Assembly (NCBI RefSeq): GCF_049243985.1
Contig: NC_135386.1
Coordinates: 14,097,328 to 14,161,327 of the forward strand
Source of the DNA: Paroedura picta
Taxonomy: Eukaryota > Chordata > Lepidosauria > Squamata > Gekkonidae
Direction of reading: 5' to 3'
Length of the DNA stretch: 64,000 bases
The notes below the pieces were generated by a model. It was not told the origin of the DNA. It saw only the letters and a program-made list of their open reading frames with translations, and made no database searches. The position numbers were made by a program, and so were the translations under genes. Shown piece after piece: positions 56,332-64,000 of this stretch (the stretch's first letter is position 1; every line of letters begins with the position of its first letter).

Positions 56332-57157
56332 AGAATCATAGAGTTGGAAGGGGCCATACAGGCCATCTAGTCCAACCCCCTGCTCAACGCAGGATCAGCC
56401 CTAAGCATCCTAAAGCATCCAAGAAAAGTGTGTATCCACCCTTTGCTTGAAGACTGCCAGTGAGGGGGAGCTCACCACCTCCTTAGGCAGCCTATTCCAC
56501 TGCTGAACTACTCTGACTGTGAAATTTTTTTTCCTGATATCTAGCCTATATCGTTGTACTTGAAGTTTAAACCCATTACTGCGTGTCCTCTCCTCTGCAG
56601 CCAACAGAAACAGCATCCTGCCCTCCTCCACGTGACAACCTTTCAAATACTTAAAGAGGGCTATCATGTCCCCTCTCAACCTCCTTTTCTCCAGGCTAAA
56701 TATTCCCAAGTCCCTCAACCTATCTTCATAGGGCTTGGTCCCTTGGCCCCAGATCATCTTCGTCGCTCTCCTCTGTACCCTTTCAATTTTATCTACGTCC
56801 TTCTTGAAGTGAGGCCTCCAGAACTGCACACAGTACTCCAGGTGTGGTCTGACCAGTGCCGTATACAATGGGACTATGACATCTTGTGATTTTGATGTGA
56901 TGCCTCTGTTGATACACCCCAAAATGGCATTTGCCTTTTTTACCGCTGCATCACACTGCCTGCTCATGTTTAGTTTACAATCCACAAGTACCCCAAGGTC
57001 TCGTTCACACACAGTGCTACCTAGAAGTGTATCCCCCATCCAGTAGGCATGCTTTTCATTTTTCTGACCCAGATGCAGAATTTTACACTTATCTTTATTA
57101 AATTGGATCTTGTTCTCATTTGCCCATTTTTCCATTGTGTTCAGATCTCGTTGAAGA
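56332..57157 (-). mobile_element. CR1 LINE, 5'-truncated, sister of the 5374 copy (CHSY1 intron 1)
   Basis: It has the same 3' end as the 5374-7690 copy, with only scattered differences over 0.8 kb. It stops abruptly at GTTCAGATCTCGTTGAA, inside the RT ORF. A 241-codon piece of ORF2 (56410-57135) is still open, ending in the same WNRLPKEVV region. The 5' truncation is typical of LINE retroposition. Confidence 0.85.
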
Positions 57158-57239
57158 TCTCCTAGGAAAAGTGTCTTCCTCTAAGACGAACTGGATTCAA
57201 ATCTTGCTCATCTCCTGCAGGCCAGCACAGCTGCTCACC

Positions 57240-57310
57240 TGGAGGTTCCATTTAGTCATAGTTAATGGCCGTTGATTGACCTGTCCTCCTTTCCCTGTCA
57301 TTTCTAAGGG
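57240..57310. repeat. CR1/L3-like LINE scrap (CHSY1 intron 1)
   Basis: GGAGGTTCCATTTAGTCATAG and GGCCGTTGATTGACCTGTCC are the end of the repeat family seen at 53750. Confidence 0.4.
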
Positions 57311-58348
57311 TGGCTCAGTGGCCAAGGCCATATGCAGGTGTGATAAATCTCATACAGTCACTAAGAACTGTGCAAAATGATACCTCCATTTCTCACTCCT
57401 GAAGCCACTGCTTTCAGATTCAGTGCATGACTCCAAACTGGATGCTGCCTGCTTTTTAAACCACCACCTATTGTTTTTCTCTTGATCTACAATTTGGCAA
57501 GCTCTGCTGTGGGCAGACGGGTAGCCCAGCCAGACTTCTAGCGTTATCAAGAAGGCATTGTTGGCAGGTGAGGGAAGACCAAGTCTGCTGCTTTGCCAAA
57601 TGTGCCAGCCGGGGGGGGGGGGATAATAAGAGTGTTCGCTGGCAGGTGGAAAGAAAAACCCGAGAATGTCAGGTCAAGGAGCAGGTTTAAAGGCAGGTAA
57701 CAAAACACTTGAGGATTTCTATGCTGTGATCTGCCCTGGGCCAGCTCGCTGGGAATGGCGAAATATCAGTGTGGTCTGTAAATCTGTTCCAATTGTTCCA
57801 CATAATATATTTCTGGTAAGGGTTTGGAGGAGGAGCTGGTCTCATGGCTTAAGTGCCACTCGGTGCTTAACACCCACTCAGAGCAGCTATCCCGCCCTTG
57901 AGTGCCTCCTCCTCCAACCGGCTTGCCTGTCTGTCCAGCGGCCAGCCAATCGCCTTCCATCCCCCACCCCTCACCAGCCCCTCCTCCTTCCACTTCCCTC
58001 TGAGGCTTGGAGGCTGCAGATCCCTGCTGTGTGAGAGCTGCCCCCTCCAGTGAGTTCCCTAACAGCTGCCTGCAGCCTTTTCATGTCCTGGGGGGAGGGG
58101 GAGGCCCTCGGCAGAGTTCTTCCACTCCACCCACCTAATCTACCACCCATTGTGTTCCTTAATGCAACGGGCTTGGCCCCTAGTAAATAAATAACACTCA
58201 GCAAGACCGAAGGAAGCACGTCTGATCTATTGTTGTCGGGCATTCAAAATCTCTAGCTCTTCCTTGATGCAACCCATGGCCCTCTTTTCTCCTAGCCACA
58301 GACCCTAGCAAAAGGCTCTTAACCCCCCCCCCCGCTTTGGCCAAGGCC
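57311..58348. other. CHSY1 intron 1, nothing recognised
   Basis: No exon or repeat is recognised. Poly-G and poly-C runs lie at about 57610 and 58325. Confidence 0.3.
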
Positions 58349-58473
58349 TTCATTCATTCATTCATTCATTCATTCATTCATTCATTCATTCATTCATTCA
58401 TTCATTCATTCATTCATTCATTCATTCATTCATTCATTCATTCATTCATTCATTCATTCATTCATTCATTCAT
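58349..58473. repeat. (TTCA)n microsatellite, about 31 uninterrupted units
   Basis: About 125 bp of perfect TTCA/CATT repeats, long enough to be highly variable between individuals. Confidence 0.95.
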
Positions 58474-58899
58474 ATACTGCCCTTCACATAAAACGTAGAA
58501 AAGATACATAGAACTTCATTTTCATAACTATTTGCATACAACATAAATACTATGAACATTAAACTGTAACAGAGTTGCAAACTACAACAATGCGAACAGG
58601 TCCAGAGTAGAACACATGGGTGGGTTTTTTGGGAGGGAGGGAGAAGGGGCCCTGTAGATGTTGCTGGTCGCTCAATCTCTGCCAAATGCCTGGTGGAAGA
58701 GCTCCCTTTGGCAGGCCCTGCGGAACTGTTTGAGCTCCCTGGGCCACTACACCGTGGCCAATCTGAGCTCCTGGCAGATACAAGCAGATCGTGATGGTTG
58801 GGTCTGTGCCTAAGTCTCTGTTGATTGTCCCAGGGTGGAGAGGGGGGTCAGCTCTTTGCCTGTGCTTATTCCCTTGTCAAGTTGCAGCCAATTTGTGGG

Positions 58900-59060
58900 G
58901 AGTTGGTTGGTTTTTCAAGGCAAGAGATGTACAGAAGTGGCTTGCCACTGCCTGACACTCTGTAGCCACCCTGGACTTCCGTGCTGGTCCCCCATCCAAA
59001 TAGTGGTGAGGCCTGACCCTGCTGAGCCTCTGATGTTGGACTAGCTTGGGCAACCATGTT
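58900..59060 (-). repeat. 5S-rRNA-derived SINE (CHSY1 intron 1)
   Basis: On -, it reads TCAGAGGCTCAGCAGGGTCAG then GGATGGGGGACCAGCACGG, 5S-like, followed by the family body ending ACATCTCTTGCC. Confidence 0.7.
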
Positions 59061-59491
59061 GGGTAGGGGGAGGAAATCTGGCCAGGGCTTTATCTTTTGC
59101 CCAGCTCAAAGCGTTGCTCTAGACTTAGCCCCCAATTGACATTCCCTGCCAACTATGACGGTCAAATTAATTAGAATAGATGCCACCCATTAGCCCTGGA
59201 AATTGGATTCAGTTCCGCAAGCCACCAGGAAAACAAACAGGTCAAAAGCGCTGCTGTAGCTGGTGTGCCAACGGGCCAAATCCCTGATGAATTTGCAGCT
59301 GTTTACCAGTTTGCACCCATCCCTGCGAAATACTACCGGACTGATTGCTTCAGACTCTTTAGTAGACCAGAAACATCACACTCCCAAAGCATTAAATGCC
59401 GGACGTTGTTGGAATCCTGACAGCATTCCTGGAGTGGTGTGGGGAAAGCTGTAGTAGAGTGACACACGGAGATGACAGAAAAATTGGCTGA

Positions 59492-59642
59492 ATGGGAAGC
59501 TGGCTGCAGCAGCAGCGTATGTCTGTAGGGTTGTGCGGTTCGGTGTGGTTCGGCCAACTCAGCGATCACCGAAGCGCCGGTGGCCGAACCACGCCGAAGC
59601 ACACAACCCTATACCCAGACACTGCTGCAGCCAGCTTCCCAT
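59492..59642. repeat. Compact 150-bp fold-back element (CHSY1 intron 1)
   Basis: The outer arms GGGAAGCTGGCTGCAGCAG and CTGCTGCAGCCAGCTTCCC enclose an inner inverted pair, TAGGGTTGTG...GTGGTTCGGCCA and TGGCCGAACCAC...CACAACCCTA. The two arm pairs sit in one hairpin. TA lies on both sides of the inner pair (59526-59527 and 59611-59612), so the inner part may be a TA-targeting MITE. The family is not known to me. Confidence 0.7.
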
Positions 59643-60589
59643 ACAACAGACGTACAGGGGTGTTCCTCATGGCAAAAAGGAGTTGTTGTCATCGTACCCT
59701 GAAAGCCAAACCACGGAAAAGCCTCAGGCAGGCCTACCTCTCTGTCCAATTCAACCCGGAGTCTTTCCCTGTTTCTCACCGTCAATGCAGGCAGTTAATC
59801 TTTCATGATGCAGGAAGCAAGTAAAGGAAATTAATTGGCCTGCATAAAGGGAAGTCATTAAAGAAGAGTAACCTAGAGAACCTAATCTGGCCACTTTATC
59901 AAATGAATGTGCCCAGGGGTGGTGTGTGCATGTGGGGGGTCGGTGAGAGAATAAAGGCAGCTTGAAGTATATATAATGCATACGTAATAACAGTTAATAA
60001 AAAACTGGGCTCGAGGGCATAGCTGTTGTCTTCAACTTCTGCAGTGTTTTTTTTTTCCTGGAAATGCTTTAAAAAAACCCTTAATAAATGCAGGAAGGGA
60101 AAAAAATAGATTCAAAATGTGTTTGGTCATCTCTTCCTGGCACCTGGGGACTTTGGGGACGATGACTGTGTTTTATTTCGTTTTCTTGCTCGGGGGATGG
60201 TGGGATAGTGGAAGGAGAGGCTGTTTTCCTGGACGTGACCTCCAGAGAATGAATGGAGTATTCTCCTTGCAAGCGGATTACTGTAACCTGGAGGTGTGTC
60301 CGTCTGGATTTCAAAGTTACTGGCGGCGGCTAAAGAAAGGGGGGGGGGGGATGGAGAAGCATCATTTTTTCCCCTTGTCCCCAAAATGCAATTTGAAGGC
60401 CGGGGTGGGTAAGAACGGAAACTGTCTAAATGTGCTCCTTTCTGTCCCCGATCAACTGTCCCAAATTCTGATCCTGCAAGGATATATTTATATACTTTTG
60501 AAAACTGGGTTTTCATCAAGTACGGCTGCCCGAGCTCAACTTTCAAGGAATTTCCTCTGATGGGGAAAGATTCTCTGCTTCAGTCTTAG

Positions 60590-60958
60590 CTCCATAGGAT
60601 ATGATGAGGCTGGAAGGGGACACCCTCTTTGGGCGCCCCTAGAATTTGACCCCCTGGTCCAGAATTCTTGAAACTTGGGGGGCCTTTACAGAAGTGGGTC
60701 CTGAAGCTACACGGAAAGTTTGGAGCCTCTAACTCAAACCTCCCCCCTCCCCAGGCCTCAGAGAAGACGGAGAGTGGAAAATTCCCATTGACTTGAATGT
60801 CGCCATTGACTTTAATGGCCGAAATATTTCGGAGAGTTCCAAAAGGATTCAGCCAGCCCCGAATCCGAAACAGCTGTTTTGGACAGCTTTTAAAAGGTCC
60901 AAATGGGATCCCTCTGAACCTGAAACGGTCCCAATTCTTTTTTGGGGGGTGCACATGC
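60590..60958. repeat. Possible interspersed repeat (CHSY1 intron 1)
   Basis: Wording such as GCCCCTAGAATTTGACCCCC, TTCTTGAAACTTGGGGGGCC and CCCCGAATCCGAAACAGC is of the kind seen in squamate interspersed repeats; the family is unassigned. Confidence 0.35.
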
Positions 60959-61000
60959 CTAGAAGCCAATGCTCTTAACCACTACACCATGCTGGCTTCT
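60959..61000 (-). repeat. tRNA-SINE head fragment (CHSY1 intron 1)
   Basis: CAATGCTCTTAACCACTACAC and CATGCTGGCTTCT are the inverted A-box head. Confidence 0.5.
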
Positions 61001-61319
61001 TGAAAACAGAAGAGCACATGGCCATGGGCCAGTCACACTTTCTCTCAGCCGAATCTACTTGACGGAGTGGCTGTGAGGATTAGAAGAGAGGCAGCTGGCC
61101 GGGGACGTCACCATGAGGTCCTTGGATGAAGGACAGCACGAAAATCGAATAAATGGCTTAGGGACAGAAAAGCTGCCTCAGCTTTTGCGGCCAGGGCCAA
61201 ATTAAAAGGTGCGCAGGACCAAGCCTAGGTGAAGTTTAACTGGCTTTGTAGCATTACCTCCCCCATCCCCCCCCCCATTCAAAAGTTATATTAAGTCACC
61301 ACTCATAATTTGAGGAACA

Positions 61320-61420
61320 AAAGCTCAGGCCTTGAGTAGATCTCTGTTGGTCTTAAAGGGCTCAGATTTTGTTGTGCTACTTCAGACCGACACAGCTACT
61401 CATTTGAATAAACTGTAGTT
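61320..61420. repeat. Unclassified interspersed repeat (CHSY1 intron 1)
   Basis: TCTGTTGGTCTTAAAGGGC and TGTGCTACTTCAGACCGACAC match the copies at 20280 and 30605. Confidence 0.45.
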
Positions 61421-61623
61421 TACTCCACTTGTGCAGAGTTCTGGTTAGTGTCAAACTTTTAATAGCACTGGGTCTTGTGTCAAAGTTGCTCAAAATGGGA
61501 TTTTGGTAACCAAAGCTGTTTGTTATCTCTGACATGGCTGTGAGTTGGATCTCCCAGATTCAGGCTAGCTGCTGCAAATATCATCAAGGCAGGTATATAA
61601 TTCAACCCATATAATTCAACTAG

Positions 61624-61802
61624 TTCAGCAGTGGAATAGGCTGCCTCAGGAGGTGGGGAGCTCCCCCTCACTGGCAGTCTTCAAGCAAAGGTTGGATGCA
61701 CACTTTTCTTGGATGCTTTGAGCTGATCCTGCATTGAGCAGGGGGTTGGACTAGATGGCCTGTATGGCCCCTTCCAACTCTATGACTCTATGATTCTATG
61801 AT
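61624..61802 (+). mobile_element. CR1 LINE 3' end (CHSY1 intron 1)
   Basis: From CAGCAGTGGAATAGGCTGCC to GGGTTGGACTAGATGGCCTG, ending in the terminal octamer repeats TATGACTCTATGATTCTATGAT. About 180 bp, heavily 5'-truncated. Confidence 0.85.
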
Positions 61803-62215
61803 CTTGCCCCCTTCTACCCAGCCATAGGGCCTCTGTCTTGGAGGGGTTGAGATTCTCATGACTCTACCTGAGCCATCCAGCCACAGCTTCCAAACAACTG
61901 GCAAATGTATCCAGGGGAGAGTCTGGCTGTCCATCCATTGGGAGTTCGAGTTGGGTGTCATCCACACATTGGTGACATCAAAGCCCAAATCATCAGACCA
62001 GCTGGGCCATGGGACACATGTACATGTTGAATAGCGTAGGGGGGAGTATTGCCCCTTGTGGTACCCCACATGGGAGCACCATGGGGTTCAACAGCTCTTC
62101 CCCCACAGTAACCCTCTGTGTCCAGTTCCAGAGAAAGGAGACCAGCCATTTCAGCATGGTCCCCCTAACCCTGGATCCGGCGAGATTGGTGGGGATGTGT
62201 GGAGTTTGAGGGGGG
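61803..62215 (-). mobile_element. LINE reverse transcriptase fragment, CR1/L2 group (CHSY1 intron 1)
   Basis: The - strand encodes GVPQGAILPPTLFNMYM (about 62070-62020) and then HQCVDDTQLELP (about 61970), the conserved RT block with its (A/V)DD active site. Only fragments remain open. The DDTQL form separates it from the FADDTKL CR1 copies. The CR1 3' end at 61624-61802 abuts it. Confidence 0.65.
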
Positions 62216-63670
62216 AGGTACCAAGATTCTATAATTTAATTTCCTCCTTTAATATGACCTGAGCAGTATCTTGCTTTTTAGAGAAGAATTTTCTTCACTT
62301 CTGTGGCATTTAAACAAATGGACCTCCTCTGTTTCTAATAGATATTCCAGATATTTTGAGCATGTCTAGACAGTCAAAATGTTTACCATCTCAAGAGCAT
62401 CTCAGTATGCTGTGTTTTAATGGGCATTCCTACCGGGTTAATGGTTTAGTAATTGTTATCCAGGCTAGATGGTTAGTGATTCTGCTGCCTTCTACTAATA
62501 TTTTGAATGAAAAGAAGGATAGACCCTTCAAAATCCAAGTCCTGTTTACATTTGACAGCATTTCTGATCAGTGCTTTTAAAAAAAATGCCAATTCTAAAT
62601 GAATCCGTATGTTACATGTGTGTGAATTTTAAAAACACATGTGCCTATTTAAAAATCAGAAGGGGTATAAAACAGCCACTGTTTTGTTTTTTAAAATGTG
62701 TGGACAGATCTATTCCTTGTAAAAAAAGAAAAACAAACAGAAAACAACCCTGTGAGTTCCTGGTTTGAATATTTGGTGATAACTGTCCTTTGGAAGGTTC
62801 TGGTTTGGAGGGGGGAGGAGATAATTTGAGTTGGGGGGGGGGGCTCCATTGGAACATGGCATCATATAGCATGGGTTGATGCAGGCTTGGTTAGTTGTGA
62901 TTTTTATAGCCCAGCCTTCCCAGTTGGCCTTTACCTTGCTGCTTCTTGTTGCTTCTTAACCACACTTAATTGTGGTTTGTGTGATGTCTGAATGCCCAGA
63001 TCTCAAGGGCTTTGTTTCACAGCCCTTCCCCGTGTGTCCGTGTGGAATAGGGAGGGTGTCCTAATGACTCGGAACTAGAGAAGAGGCATGAAAAACCAAG
63101 ATCTGTACAAGGAGCCCTTGCTTGTGTCTGAGAGATTTACTAGTGTTAGTTGCATGAGCTTCATTTTATCAGATAGGATTTGCCACCCTGGCTGTCACCT
63201 GAAGGAAGTCTGGGCTCTGGACTGTAGCCCCCCTCCACAGTGCTTTCCTGTACCCACTTACTTGGGAGCAAACCCCACTAAACATGGTGGGACTTACTTC
63301 CGAGTAAACATGAAAGGTTGTGCTAGTCCACTCCAGCTGTTGCCCCAATCCAAACTGTGGCTTGCATGCCCTCTGCAAACCGTGGTTTAAAGCTAGCGTG
63401 CAATCCTGGTTTGATGGAGAAAGGGGAAATCATATCTCCAGGGGTAATGGGAGATAATATAGTGTCTGGTGAATTGTTAAATGTGTGTTCTCTAAGCGGC
63501 AAAAGTGGTGCAAGGCCTGTGAGCACAGAGCTGTTTCATGTCGCATCCTGTTGTGGCTTTGTATAACGTATGAGCTCGCTGTGCGTTGAGTCACATTTTG
63601 GTATTTCCATAGAAATAACCATTTCTACTTCAAATGTACCATGAATTTCCTTTTGCATATGTCAGCAGTG
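62216..63670. other. CHSY1 intron 1, nothing recognised
   Basis: AT-rich DNA without exon, RNA gene or nameable repeat. ORFs under about 100 codons show no content. Confidence 0.3.
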
Positions 63671-63674
63671 GCGA

Positions 63675-63850
63675 AACGTGTCATCAAGCTGCCGCCAACT
63701 TGGTGACCCAAAAGGCTAGAGACAAACATTGCCTGCCTCTCTGTAGCAGCCCTGGATTTTTGGGGTGGGCTCCTGTTCAAGTACTTAACCTGCTTAGCTT
63801 CAGAGGTCTGATGACCTCCCCAGCCAGGTCCGGGCAAATATGTGGATATA
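63675..63850 (-). repeat. 5S-rRNA-derived SINE (CHSY1 intron 1)
   Basis: On -, it reads GACCTCTGAAGCTAAGCAGG followed by TTAAGTACTTGAACAGG, 5S-like. The body then runs to GTCTCTAGCC. Confidence 0.7.
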
Positions 63851-64000
63851 TAATAAGCCATCAGATCAGGTAATAGCTTCAGCCTTGGCCACGCCCAGAA
63901 TCAGGGCAGACAAAGTCTTGGCTGTATTTCTGAAAGGTGCTCAGGATTAGAGCATTGGCAAACATGCAGAAGAGAGTGCCTCAAGGCTAGAACGTTTTTG

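Overview
This is a vertebrate nuclear window, most likely from a squamate reptile. Three spliced host genes lie head to tail on the + strand: SNRPA1 (19469-30105), SELENOS (31668-43331) and the first coding exon of CHSY1 (52215-52549). This is the gene order of human 15q26.3 in mirror image, so PCSK6 would be expected just left of the window. The squamate assignment rests on the repeats: CR1 LINEs, Sauria-type tRNA SINEs with a (ACCTTT)-like tail, tRNA SINEs with a MIR/L2-like tail, 5S-rRNA-derived SINEs and fold-back hAT MITEs.

Layout. 1-7.9 kb is intergenic, with fold-back MITEs and a long CR1 copy that keeps a 694-codon ORF. 7900-15286 is a PIF/Harbinger DNA transposon with terminal inverted repeats and a 3-bp target duplication (CAA). 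It carries three genes that all read open once their introns are removed: a trihelix/SANT protein on + (410 aa), a second SANT protein on - (260 aa) and a DDE transposase on - (424 aa). Harbingers usually have two genes, so this is the most unusual object in the window. 15.7-18.45 kb is a minisatellite built from two alternating units, one with a GCCATTTT (YY1-like) core and one with ATTGG (NF-Y-like), and includes a recent 672-bp duplication. 19.3-19.7 kb is the CpG-rich SNRPA1 promoter.

SNRPA1 has nine coding exons that splice in frame to 255 aa. SELENOS has six coding exons that splice to 179 aa, with a UGA selenocysteine codon two codons before the true stop and a candidate SECIS hairpin about 0.8 kb downstream. 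A young Ty3/gypsy-type LTR element (35542-41604, - strand, 404-bp LTRs that look identical, 5-bp duplication GTTAG) sits in SELENOS intron 3. 44.5-51.6 kb is repeat-rich intergenic DNA. 51.65-52.6 kb is the CHSY1 CpG island and exon 1. The rest is CHSY1 intron 1 with CR1, another LINE fragment, 5S SINEs, a fold-back element and a long (TTCA)n microsatellite.

The host genes have unrelated roles: U2 snRNP, ER-associated degradation and chondroitin sulfate synthesis. The Harbinger genes plausibly act together, because in known Harbingers a Myb/SANT partner helps the transposase enter the nucleus and bind the ends. Exon coordinates come from reading splice signals and codon phase by eye. Repeat boundaries are approximate unless a target duplication is given.
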